From: Candidatus Eiseniibacteriota bacterium
GTDB taxonomy: Bacteria; Arandabacterota; Arandabacteria; JAGLYR01
Direction of reading: 5' to 3'
Length of the DNA stretch: 24,836 nt
Assembly (NCBI GenBank): GCA_023132135.1
Contig: JAGLYR010000016.1
Coordinates: 1-24,836 of the forward strand
Shown piece by piece: positions 15,038 through 22,549 of the stretch; positions within the stretch are counted from its first letter, which is position 1; each line of letters opens with the position of its first letter. The translations under genes and the position numbers were made by a program. Below the pieces are notes generated by a model. That model was not told the DNA's origin, ran no database searches, and worked only from the letters and a program-made list of their open reading frames with translations.

Positions 15038-15145
15038 TCATCAACCCCATGTCGTGGAAAGGATCGAAATCGGCACTTCGGCACAGTCCGGACGCGCCGG
15101 GGCGCCCCGCGTGGCTAGAGCTGCGGGAGTTACTCGCACCCCATC

Positions 15146-15163
15146 ACACGCAAGACACGCAAG
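15146..15163. repeat. Two identical nonamers ACACGCAAG
   Basis: ACACGCAAG occurs twice in tandem. CACACGC at 15145-15151 and GCGTGTG at 15164-15170 flank the pair as a 7-bp inverted repeat. Confidence 0.6.
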
Positions 15164-15327
15164 GCGTGTGCCACTACACAGAGCTGTCCCGCCAGAGGCG
15201 TATCATTATTCTGCGCTTGGACTTACAGGTGGGTACCCAACCCGGCGTTACGGGGCCGTTCAGCGCAATATGCAAGGCTCTCCCAACCTGTGGCAGCATG
15301 TTGCACACTCCGCTCAGAAGCTTGAAC

Positions 15328-15354
15328 CACGAAGTCTACGAAGAACACGAAGGG
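15328..15354. repeat. Nonamer array of CACGAAG type
   Basis: Three 9-bp units: CACGAAGTC, TACGAAGAA, CACGAAGGG. A similar but less regular array lies at 23627-23651. It sits just beyond the tsaD terminator. Confidence 0.6.
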
Positions 15355-15374
15355 GGGGATCGTTGCCTGCAGGG

Positions 15375-15400
15375 AAAAAGGGCGACCCACCGGGTCGCCC
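15375..15400 (-). terminator. Intrinsic terminator after tsaD
   Basis: Arms 15380-15388 (GGGCGACCC) and 15392-15400 (GGGTCGCCC) form a perfect 9-bp stem with a 3-nt loop, followed on the minus strand by TTTTT (15375-15379). It closes the cluster that ends with tsaD. Nearly the same hairpin stands at 24573-24593 on the plus strand. Confidence 0.93.
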
Positions 15401-15413
15401 CTTGCTATGTTCC

Positions 15414-15448
15414 GAGGACTGGGGACTAGGGACTACGGACTAGGGACT
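15414..15448. repeat. Heptamer array between tsaD stop and its terminator
   Basis: Five 7-bp units: GAGGACT, GGGGACT, AGGGACT, ACGGACT, AGGGACT. Together with the adjoining 15449-15456 it makes a 34-nt block (15423-15456) identical, in reverse complement, to 24513-24546. It starts within a few bases of the tsaD stop codon. Confidence 0.85.
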
Positions 15449-15457
15449 TGTTCTAAC

Positions 15458-16477
15458 TTACGAACGGCCGCGAGTTTGCCCTTTCGCTCTCTCGCTCCTT
15501 GCCCTCGCGTCCATCTCCAACCCATCCCTCTCTCCTCTTGCCAGACGCTCCGTCCCTGCGGCCGCAACAATGGCTGCGTTGTCTGTGCATAGGATGGTGG
15601 GCGGGATTGAAACGCGGAGCCCGTAGCGTTCCGCTCGCTTTCGGACGGTTTCTCTCAGCGCCGTGTTTGCCGCGACTCCCCCGGCCAGGGCAATGGCCGT
15701 GGACCGGGTCTCGTCGGCTGCTCTAAGGAGCTTGTCCGCCAACGATTCGACCACAACCCTCTGGAAGCTGGCCGCTATATCCCGACGCTCCTCAAGCGTG
15801 GGCTTCCGCCCCAGACGTTCGATGTAGTAGCGGACGGAAGTCTTGATCCCGCTGAAACTGAAATCGAGCCCCCGGGGCAGCGGTGGCGGGAAGTCAACCC
15901 CCGCCGGGTTTCCTTCCCGCGCCAGCTTCTCCAGTTCCGGTCCTCCCGGATAGCCCAGTCCCAGCATCTTGGCTACCTTGTCGAAAGCCTCGCCGGCGGC
16001 ATCGTCCAGCGTTCCCCCCAGAGATCGCATGTCCACCCTGGAGGACACTAGAAACAGTTCCGTGTGTCCTCCGGAAACCAGGAGACAGACAAAGGGGACC
16101 TCCGCAGGAGGATCGATGAGGAAATTGGCAACAACGTGGGCCAGCAGGTGATCAACGCCCACGAAGGGGATACCACGGGCGTAGCCGAGCGCTTTGGCGA
16201 CAGAGACTCCCACGAGCAATGCGCCCACAAGGCCGGGGCGCTCGGTAACGGCCACCCCGTCAATCCTGTCCAGCGTTGTGCCCGCTTCCCGAAGCGCTTC
16301 ATCAATAGCGGGGAGGACCAGGCGAATGTGACAGCGCGAGGCCAACTCCGGAACAACGCCTCCGTACCGCGCATGGATCGGCTGCGCCATCACGACGTTT
16401 GAGAGGATCTCCGATCCATCCCGAACGACACCGGCGGCGGTTTCGTCGCATGAGGTTTCGATGCCCAGGACCAGCAT
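15458..16477 (-). CDS. tsaD: tRNA N6-threonylcarbamoyladenosine transferase TsaD
   Basis: TsaD transfers the threonylcarbamoyl group to A37 of ANN-decoding tRNAs, working with TsaB and TsaE. The 339-residue length is typical. Seen: the N-terminal LGIETSCDETA ASKHA-fold phosphate-binding loop, metal ligands His110 and His114 in VDHLLAH, SGGHT (135-139), GGVAANTALR and CTDNAA near the C-terminus. The ATG at 16477 has AGGG 8 nt upstream. It is the last gene of the cluster, 37 bp behind the YbbR gene. The last ~20 residues are a basic low-complexity tail (ARARSERAKGQTRGRS). Confidence 0.97.
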   Translation of the reverse strand: MLVLGIETSCDETAAGVVRDGSEILSNVVMAQPIHARYGGVVPELASRCHIRLVLPAIDEALREAGTTLDRIDGVAVTERPGLVGALLVGVSVAKALGYARGIPFVGVDHLLAHVVANFLIDPPAEVPFVCLLVSGGHTELFLVSSRVDMRSLGGTLDDAAGEAFDKVAKMLGLGYPGGPELEKLAREGNPAGVDFPPPLPRGLDFSFSGIKTSVRYYIERLGRKPTLEERRDIAASFQRVVVESLADKLLRAADETRSTAIALAGGVAANTALRETVRKRAERYGLRVSIPPTILCTDNAAIVAAAGTERLARGERDGLEMDARARSERAKGQTRGRS

Positions 16478-16514
16478 TCAGAAGCCCTATTCTGATTTAT
16501 GCATTCGCGGCTCA

Positions 16515-17612
16515 TCACGACGCCGGGATGACCAGTTGGTCCTCACCCGCCTCCCCCTCTACCCATGCTTCCACCACAATGTGGAACCGCGCGGGATTGA
16601 TCCCGGAGGGTCGCACGCCATCCGGCAGGTCGAAGGAAACCTGCAGCGTGATGGGTTCGCTGGGCGGCGGCGCCTCAACCACACTGACGCTGTCGACCGT
16701 GTCGGGCAGCGCGGGCTCAGGTTCACGAGAGACCAGGGTGATTTTCCCTCGGCGGTCCAGCGAGAGATCAAAGAAGTATCGACCCACCGTCATGGCACGC
16801 CCATCCACGCTCAACGCCGGGGGGGAATCCCTCAATCCAACCATGAGGCTCACAGGTCCCTGGAGAATGACTTCGACTTCCTCCGGTTGCCAGCGCAGGT
16901 GCCACTGGACTGTGTCCGCGTCCACCTCGACACGAACAGCCGCCAGCGTCATTGTTTCGATCTTCTCTACAGGAAGGGCAACGGCCACCTGTTCCGGCTC
17001 GCAGCGAACGCGCTCCAGTCCACCCAGATCCACTCGGGCTCTCGCCACCACCATCCGTGTCGCGCCGGCCAAACTGATGGGTTCGGTCCGCAGGGAATTC
17101 ACTCCCGAGACAATGCTCTCGGCCCCGCGGATCATGACCTGCTCGGGATTCACCACAGGGGAACCCACGCGAGCGTATCCACTGGCTGGTTCGCTCTCTG
17201 TCGTCGGAATCACGGGTACCGACCGGATCGCCACCCGATCCAGCTCCGCCTTCAGCAAACCCGGCGAGAGGATATCCAGGATTTCCACATCCTCTTCCAG
17301 CGGGACCGTCACGTCCGCCGGAGTCAGTCGTCGGATGTAGCGCCCCTCCGAGGCCCCGGCAAGATCCACGGCCAGGTAGAGCCCCCTGACCCTGTGCCGG
17401 AGGAATCGCCCCTGTCCCCGGACCAGCACTTCTACTTCCTGCGGAACTTCACCCAGAAGAGTGAGCTCCTCGGGGATATTCTCAAGACTGAGCGGCACCA
17501 TGAATCTCTCCTCGAACTGCTGCTGCTCACTCACGTAGAACCACAGCACGAGGGAGACCACCAGGGCCAGGGTCTTGGCAAAGAGATTCTCGAAGAGGAT
17601 CCTCTTGAGCAC
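16515..17612 (-). CDS. YbbR-domain protein (CdaR-like)
   Basis: The 365-residue product has an N-terminal membrane anchor (about 12-27, FAKTLALVVSLVLWFYVSEQ), followed by extracytoplasmic beta-rich repeats of YbbR type: a run of segments with VPLSLENIPEELTLLG, VEVLVRGQGR and AVDLAG is typical, and two or three repeats can be traced. In Firmicutes YbbR (CdaR) regulates the membrane diadenylate cyclase CdaA and is encoded between cdaA and glmM. Neither partner is adjacent here, so a link to c-di-AMP is not shown. Start GTG at 17612, 13 bp behind holB, with GAGGAG upstream. Confidence 0.8.
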   Translation of the reverse strand: MLKRILFENLFAKTLALVVSLVLWFYVSEQQQFEERFMVPLSLENIPEELTLLGEVPQEVEVLVRGQGRFLRHRVRGLYLAVDLAGASEGRYIRRLTPADVTVPLEEDVEILDILSPGLLKAELDRVAIRSVPVIPTTESEPASGYARVGSPVVNPEQVMIRGAESIVSGVNSLRTEPISLAGATRMVVARARVDLGGLERVRCEPEQVAVALPVEKIETMTLAAVRVEVDADTVQWHLRWQPEEVEVILQGPVSLMVGLRDSPPALSVDGRAMTVGRYFFDLSLDRRGKITLVSREPEPALPDTVDSVSVVEAPPPSEPITLQVSFDLPDGVRPSGINPARFHIVVEAWVEGEAGEDQLVIPAS

Positions 17613-17625
17613 CGCTCCCCGCTCC

Positions 17626-18984
17626 TCAGACCGGCACGACTTCCCGGTCCTTCACAATTGATACCAGCGTGAGGGCCATACCCTCCAGCGCCAGCCGGAC
17701 ATCCACATTGCGGTCCAGCCGCCGCGACGTTTCAGCAACTGCCCAGAACACCTGTTCCAGGACTTGCGGCGGAAGCCGCCGACTCTCCCTGGACAGGGAA
17801 TCCGCAAGATCCGCATTCACCAGCAGATCCCGGGACGCTCCGTGGACTACGAACAACAGATCACGCAGCCAGAGTATGAGACCATCGAGCTGCTCCCGCA
17901 CCCTGCGAACGCGCGCACCCCTCTCGGGAATCTCCTCGTGTGCAAGGAAACCCGCCTCTCCCATCAACCCCGCCAGATCCCCACCATAGATCTCTCTCCA
18001 AGTATGGAGTATTTCCTCCCGAGCCACAACAGAATCTTCCCGCCGGCTGCCGAGCGCTCTGGCGAATCGCCCGCTGGATGTTCCCGCGGCCCACTGCGCT
18101 TCCTCTCGCTCGAACCCCCGGTTCTCCAGAGCCCCGGCCAGAACATCCGCCGGGATTATCCCAAAGCCCACTCTCTGACACCGGGACCGGATGGTGGGAA
18201 GGAGTTCCGACGCGCAGTCGAGAACCAGAATCAGAAGAGAGTCCTGCGGGGGTTCCTCCAGTGTCTTGAGAAGAGAGTTCTGAGCTTCCTCCGTCATCTT
18301 GTGGGCATCATCTACGATGACGATTTTCCGCCTTCCACCCAAGCGCTTGCGCGAGAGAAACCCGCGGATGGTGCGGGCCTCTTCGGTGCGGGAGCGCGCC
18401 GTCACCAGATCGATGCCCATGGATTTCCGGTAGTAGACAAGGGATTGCGGACCCCGGAACAACTGCGTCCCAACTCGCCCCGCGGCTTCCGGGACCTTGT
18501 CCCCTTCGAGCCCCGACAGATCTTCCAAAGCCTGGCTGAGAGAGGGTGCCCGCCCGCGCCGGAAGATCTTTTCCGCCGACAGGACCACCCGATCCCAACG
18601 GTCGCTTCCCCGGCCCCCAGGAACGGGAGGATTGAGGAATCCTGCGTCCACGAGATACGCGTACGCGTCCAGAAGCAGGTCTTCGGATCCCGCCCATTCA
18701 ATGGCCTTTTTCCGGGGAATCCAGGAACCCTCGTCGATGTCCCGGTAGATCATGAGCCCGGGATCGTCCTGGGCGCCCACCCGTCCGCAGGATGGGCATT
18801 CGCCACACGGGTCAGCGTCTCCCCGGGAACAGTTCACTGCCTGGGCGAAGATCAGGGCCATCTGCTTCTTGCCCACGCCCGCAGGGCCTTCGAACAGGTA
18901 GGCATGGGCCAGACGGTCCGAGAGAATCTGTCGGCGGAACCAGCCCGCCAGGTGATCATGTCCTATGACGTCATTCCAGCCCAT
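17626..18984 (-). CDS. holB: DNA polymerase III subunit delta'
   Basis: Delta' is the stator subunit of the clamp loader that places the beta clamp on DNA. Seen in 452 residues: a P-loop-like GPAGVGKK (33-40), where Lys replaces the usual Ser/Thr after GK; a four-cysteine zinc module (Cys52, 60, 63, 66 in CGECPSCG); Walker-B-like IVIVDDAHKM (221-230) followed by SLLKTLEEPP; and the SRC motif (267-269). About 110 residues between the zinc module and Walker B (roughly 82-195) exceed the usual spacing, so the protein is longer than E. coli HolB (334). The ATG at 18984 follows GGAAGAG and lies 19 bp from the holA stop. Adjacent holA supports the assignment over dnaX. Confidence 0.92.
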   Translation of the reverse strand: MGWNDVIGHDHLAGWFRRQILSDRLAHAYLFEGPAGVGKKQMALIFAQAVNCSRGDADPCGECPSCGRVGAQDDPGLMIYRDIDEGSWIPRKKAIEWAGSEDLLLDAYAYLVDAGFLNPPVPGGRGSDRWDRVVLSAEKIFRRGRAPSLSQALEDLSGLEGDKVPEAAGRVGTQLFRGPQSLVYYRKSMGIDLVTARSRTEEARTIRGFLSRKRLGGRRKIVIVDDAHKMTEEAQNSLLKTLEEPPQDSLLILVLDCASELLPTIRSRCQRVGFGIIPADVLAGALENRGFEREEAQWAAGTSSGRFARALGSRREDSVVAREEILHTWREIYGGDLAGLMGEAGFLAHEEIPERGARVRRVREQLDGLILWLRDLLFVVHGASRDLLVNADLADSLSRESRRLPPQVLEQVFWAVAETSRRLDRNVDVRLALEGMALTLVSIVKDREVVPV

Positions 18985-19003
18985 GATCTCTCTTCCGCGC
19001 AGA

Positions 19004-20119
19004 TCATTCACAGTCCACTCCTGGAAGGGCAAGTTCAATGACCAGCTTCTCCAGCAGTGCATCCGGCGATTGAGTCGTCGACTTCAGAACGAGATCCGTT
19101 CTTGCTATCAGAATGAGCCCGCGCTGGAGCTCCGGAAGCGAGAACGCCGGGGCGCGACGGAACACCAGAAACGCAACGTAGGGGTTGACCCCGAGAAGGT
19201 AATACCTGGGATTTCCAGGGGGAAGCTCCACCGCGGCTTTGAGCTTCGGCCAAAGACCCCGCGCGAAATCGTCAAACCCAGCCCGCTCACTCCACCCGAG
19301 TCTCTCGACCAAACCCGCCAGCAGTTTGGCCTGGAGGAGAAAACGGACCTCGCGACCCAGCATGCTCAATATCATTAACGGCGTCGCGCCGCGAAACCTG
19401 AGCTCCCGCAGGAATCGCAATCCCGCATCTACCCTTCGTTCACCCAGCGCACCCGTGAGATCAAAGATCACATCTTCCTTTGATCTCGGGACCACGGCCT
19501 CGATGTCCTTCAGTACAATCTCCGTCCGCGGCGACACCCACAGGGCAAGCTTCTCCAGCTCCAGATCGATTTGCCTGAGAGAGTTTCCCGCCCGGGCCAA
19601 CAATCCGTCCACGGCCCGGGATCCCATGGAGAGCCCACGCCGCGAGGCTTCCTCCACAACCCATCGCTGGGGCGCGCTGCCCTTGAGGCGATCGAACCCG
19701 AGGACCACTCCGGAGGAAACCACCGTCTTGTAGAGCCGGGTGCGCTTGTCGAAAGGCTGTCCAGCACAGAGGACCAGGATGTTGGCCTCCGGACCGTGCG
19801 CTTCGGCGAAGCGCCCCAAAACCTGGACCTCAGCCTTCCCGCCGGGCGCCAGGTGCTGGGCCTGCCGGACAACCGCAATCCGCTGGGTCGAGAACAGGGA
19901 AACCTCCAGAAGGCTCTCCAGCACGCCTCCAAGCGGCATCTCCCTGGCATCGAGCCACTCGATCTCCCCACCGCAGAGCGACTGGAGGACCTCGATGATG
20001 GCGTTCCTTGCCCGATCCACCAGGAAATCCTCGTCGCCATGGAGAAGGTAGATCGGCGAAGGCTTGCCCTGCGCAATCTTTTCGAGAACGGCCTTCAATT
20101 GTCGGTCTGGGATTCCCAT
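19004..20119 (-). CDS. holA: DNA polymerase III subunit delta
   Basis: Delta is the wrench that opens the beta clamp in the clamp-loader complex. The 371-residue product has the family N-terminus (IYLLHGDEDFLVDRA), a middle region with NILVLCAGQPFDKRTRLYK, and a C-terminal collar domain including NSLRQIDLELEKLALW and the FDLTGALGER stretch. Length is slightly above the usual 340. The ATG at 20119 is 5 bp from the cvpA stop. The gene is directly followed by holB, so two clamp-loader subunits are made from one transcript. Confidence 0.94.
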   Translation of the reverse strand: MGIPDRQLKAVLEKIAQGKPSPIYLLHGDEDFLVDRARNAIIEVLQSLCGGEIEWLDAREMPLGGVLESLLEVSLFSTQRIAVVRQAQHLAPGGKAEVQVLGRFAEAHGPEANILVLCAGQPFDKRTRLYKTVVSSGVVLGFDRLKGSAPQRWVVEEASRRGLSMGSRAVDGLLARAGNSLRQIDLELEKLALWVSPRTEIVLKDIEAVVPRSKEDVIFDLTGALGERRVDAGLRFLRELRFRGATPLMILSMLGREVRFLLQAKLLAGLVERLGWSERAGFDDFARGLWPKLKAAVELPPGNPRYYLLGVNPYVAFLVFRRAPAFSLPELQRGLILIARTDLVLKSTTQSPDALLEKLVIELALPGVDCE

Positions 20120-20124
20120 AATCT

Positions 20125-20715
20125 CTAGACTTCATCTGAGATACGTTCTTTCACATCAGACGGGAGCTCTTTGACCTTCTCGCGGCCCTTGTCTATCAGA
20201 TCCTCCAGGTCCTCCAGCGACTCCCCGCGATCCCCAATGAGGCCGCGGACTTCCTCCGGCAACACGCCGCCCAGTGTGTTCGCGACCTTGAACCCCAGAG
20301 GGGCCAATCTGGATTCGCGCACGACGGTCTGCCGTTCCTGCCCCGCCAGATCCACCAGCAGGAAAGCCGCCCCGATGACAAGGAGCGCGCCCGCCAGACC
20401 CAGGACAGCGCCTCCGAGGCGGTCTGCCCACCCTAACCCCAGAACATGGACTGCCTTTGAGAGCGCGCGGGCGACGAGTCCCATGATTACCAGGACAGCT
20501 ACGAACACGACGATGAAGGCAACCACTGCGGCGATAGCCGGGTTTCCGATGATCGGTGTCAGCAACTGCGTTCCTACCCCCGTGGAGAGGCAGGCGAGCA
20601 CGATAGACACCAACACGGAGAGCACCGCGAAAACGAGCCGGATGAGACCTTTCCAAAGACCCGCTATCACCAGAATGCCCATCACCGCGAGAATGATCCA
20701 ATCCAACACATTCAT
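20125..20715 (-). CDS. cvpA: CvpA family membrane protein
   Basis: The 196-residue product has four hydrophobic segments (about 5-25, 28-47, 59-83 and 100-122) typical of CvpA, the family named for colicin V production and more recently linked to envelope integrity. The conserved N-terminus MNVLDWIILAVMGI and the loop GWADRLGGAVLGLAGALLV are present. The C-terminal tail of about 60 residues is charged and probably cytosolic. The ATG at 20715 is preceded by GAGGTGA. It sits between a cell-wall amidase and holA. The molecular function is not settled. Confidence 0.88.
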   Translation of the reverse strand: MNVLDWIILAVMGILVIAGLWKGLIRLVFAVLSVLVSIVLACLSTGVGTQLLTPIIGNPAIAAVVAFIVVFVAVLVIMGLVARALSKAVHVLGLGWADRLGGAVLGLAGALLVIGAAFLLVDLAGQERQTVVRESRLAPLGFKVANTLGGVLPEEVRGLIGDRGESLEDLEDLIDKGREKVKELPSDVKERISDEV

Positions 20716-20735
20716 GATCTCACCTCTGCGCAGTG

Positions 20736-22031
20736 CTAGTTTATCCTCAGCCTCTGGCCGACGAGAATCCTGTTGGAACTGCCCATCCCGTTCAGATCCT
20801 TCAGATGCTGAACCGTAGTCCCGTGGGCTTGGGCGATACGCCAGAGACTCTCACCCCGGGCAACCACATGAACAGCGGGCTTGCCCACGGGGAACTGCTC
20901 GAAGTACTGGAGGACAGCACCCACCAGCGCCTGGGCCAGTTTTTTCCGGTGCGAGGAACGGGTCAGCTCCTCCCTGTCCGCCGAGTTCGAGAGGAATCCG
21001 AGTTCCACCAGCACCGCCGGCATCTCAATCGTCCGCAGCACCTGGAAGCGGGCCTGCTTCACCTTGCGCATCCGGGTGAGCTTCGACCGGGCCAGTTTTG
21101 CGTGAACCAGCTCCGCCAACTGGGAGCTCTTTCTCAGCGTGCCCTCCCGGTTGAGATCGTAGAGAATGGCGCCAATATCACTCCGCGCCCCGGCGGATGC
21201 ACCGCCCACAAGATCGGCGGCGTTCTCGGCCTCGGCCAACGCCTTCGCCGCCGCATCCGACGCGCCCTTCATGGACAGGAAGAACACCTCCGCTCCCCTC
21301 ACCTTCCGGGCCTCTGCAGCATTGACATGAACGCTCATGAACAGATCCGCCCCCATCTGCCGGGCGATTTCCTGCCTCCGATCGAGGGACACGTAGTAGT
21401 CTCCCTTCCGGGTCAGGAACACCTCGACCTGCGGCTCCTTTTCCAGAAGTTGGGCCATCTCCCGACAGACGTCGAAGACAATGTCCTTTTCGTAGATCTT
21501 GCCGCGCGCGACGGCGCCCGGATCTTCACCGCCATGACCGGGGTCGATCACGACGATGGCCTTGTTCTTTTCCTTGAGTTCCTTCACACGTTTGCGAACC
21601 GCTTCCCGTTCGGATTCGGAGACCGCCCGCAGAACATCAATCACAATTCGATCCGGCTTTCCCCTCTTCGGGTACTTGTCGAGAGAGAAGATCTTGTAGG
21701 TCGGCGACTCGGGAAGGTCGATGACGATCTGCGCGGTCCCCGAACCAAGCGCGTTGGTGCGAATCCGGTCCACCAACCCATCTTTCACATTGATCCGCCG
21801 CGCCTTGTTGGCAAAGACGGTCCGCTGTACTTCGATCACGATACGGTGAGGCTGGGTGAGAGTTCGATGCTTGTAGACTGAGGCCCGAGACAGGTCAATG
21901 ACAATGCGCGTGTGGTCCGGTGCCGTCCAGTAGCGGATCCCGACCACCCGGGTCCCGGCCACCGAATCCCCGGTCGACAGGGCAATGAGAACCGCGAGGA
22001 CCCACAGGGTAACCAGCAACTTCCCCTTCAC
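20736..22031 (-). CDS. N-acetylmuramoyl-L-alanine amidase (AMIN, Amidase_3, LysM)
   Basis: This enzyme cleaves the amide bond between MurNAc and the stem peptide, usually in cell separation. In 431 residues from the GTG at 22031: signal peptide (about 1-26), AMIN domain (about 28-135), a charged linker helix, a zinc amidase of the AmiA/B/C type with His166 in DPGHGG, Glu181, His235 in SVHVNAA and Glu343 in LVELGFLSN, then one LysM domain (388-431) for glycan binding. The start is chosen for the signal peptide and GGGGAG upstream; it overlaps the TGA of the DUF523 gene. A start at 22154 would put 41 non-membrane residues before the signal. It resembles AmiC/AmiB in domain order, with a C-terminal LysM. 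Confidence 0.93.
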   Translation of the reverse strand: MKGKLLVTLWVLAVLIALSTGDSVAGTRVVGIRYWTAPDHTRIVIDLSRASVYKHRTLTQPHRIVIEVQRTVFANKARRINVKDGLVDRIRTNALGSGTAQIVIDLPESPTYKIFSLDKYPKRGKPDRIVIDVLRAVSESEREAVRKRVKELKEKNKAIVVIDPGHGGEDPGAVARGKIYEKDIVFDVCREMAQLLEKEPQVEVFLTRKGDYYVSLDRRQEIARQMGADLFMSVHVNAAEARKVRGAEVFFLSMKGASDAAAKALAEAENAADLVGGASAGARSDIGAILYDLNREGTLRKSSQLAELVHAKLARSKLTRMRKVKQARFQVLRTIEMPAVLVELGFLSNSADREELTRSSHRKKLAQALVGAVLQYFEQFPVGKPAVHVVARGESLWRIAQAHGTTVQHLKDLNGMGSSNRILVGQRLRIN

Positions 22032-22477
22032 GTCGTCTCCCCTTTGCCCGGATGCCTGGCTTCGACCTCGATCCCCGCCCGCAGGAGGCACGCGGCCGTT
22101 ACTCCGTTGCCCGGCGCGCTCTTTCCCCGTATCCTGAGCCAGCCATACCCGCACGAGGGACTGTGCTGCCTGAGGATGGCCCTCGTCCCGCCAACCCGGA
22201 GGGCCAATGCCAACGCCTCATCCGCTCCCCGCAGGAATTCGGTTGTCCGGTCCCGTCCTTCCTCATCCACGACTCGCGCGTTCCCATCCAGGACGTCTTC
22301 CCCTGCTCCCCCCACAATCTCAGCCGGTGTTCGGGGCGTAGGAAGACCGCCGGCCTGTTCGGGACAGATCGGAACTGCCCGACCCTCCCGAACCAGCTTC
22401 AGAATGTCTTCGTCGGGGTCCGCCGCCCCATCGTAGCGGCACGCCATCCCCGCGAGGCAGGCGCTCACCAGGATCAT
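22028..22477 (-). CDS. DUF523 family protein
   Basis: The 149-residue product shows the DUF523 landmarks: VSACLAGMACRYDG at the N-terminus, ICPEQAGGLPTPRTPAEI, and the SPSCGYG motif with a C-terminal NGVTAACLLRAGIEV. The several conserved cysteines (Cys7, Cys13, Cys38 and the SPSCG Cys) suggest metal or Fe-S binding, but the function is unknown. The ATG at 22477 has CGAGGA close upstream. A terminator lies directly before it, so its expression needs read-through or an unseen promoter. Its stop overlaps the amidase start (GTGA), implying coupled translation. Confidence 0.88.
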   Translation of the reverse strand: MILVSACLAGMACRYDGAADPDEDILKLVREGRAVPICPEQAGGLPTPRTPAEIVGGAGEDVLDGNARVVDEEGRDRTTEFLRGADEALALALRVGGTRAILRQHSPSCGYGWLRIRGKSAPGNGVTAACLLRAGIEVEARHPGKGETT

Positions 22478-22490
22478 AAGTCCTCGAAAC

Positions 22491-22523
22491 AAAAGGGGGT
22501 AGCCCTGACCCACAGGCTACCCC
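22491..22523 (-). terminator. Intrinsic terminator after the M23 peptidase
   Basis: Arms 22496-22504 and 22515-22523 make a 9-bp GC-rich stem with a 10-nt loop, followed on the minus strand by CTTTTGTTT. It is 26 bp past the M23 stop and only 14 bp before the DUF523 start. Confidence 0.85.
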
Positions 22524-22549
22524 GATCCCCGCTCGTGTCAAGCTGGGAT

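Larger units (their letters stand above)
15038..15457. other. 420-bp intergenic region with stacked repeats, no gene
   Basis: Lying between tsaD and the signalling operon, this stretch holds the tsaD terminator module (15375-15456), two nonamer arrays and a 14-bp match (15062-15075, GGATCGAAATCGGC) to the inner arm of the palindromic element at 24631-24812. A GGGGCGCCCC palindrome lies near 15100. I found no convincing promoter for the signalling operon and no open frame of substance. The stretch 15180-15320 has no recognisable content. Confidence 0.6.

Noticed and set aside
15100-15330. Possible 6S RNA, riboswitch or other structured RNA before the signalling operon
   Set aside because: Small inverted repeats are present (CACACGC/GCGTGTG, GGTGGGTACCCAACC), but no known consensus could be matched by eye and no promoter or terminator frames an RNA gene.
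15414-15448. Possible CRISPR array
   Set aside because: The units are 7 bp with no spacers, and no cas gene is in the window.
17626-18984. dnaX (tau/gamma) instead of holB
   Set aside because: The protein lacks the C-terminal tau domains, its P-loop ends GKK, and holA is directly upstream; a delta' assignment fits better.
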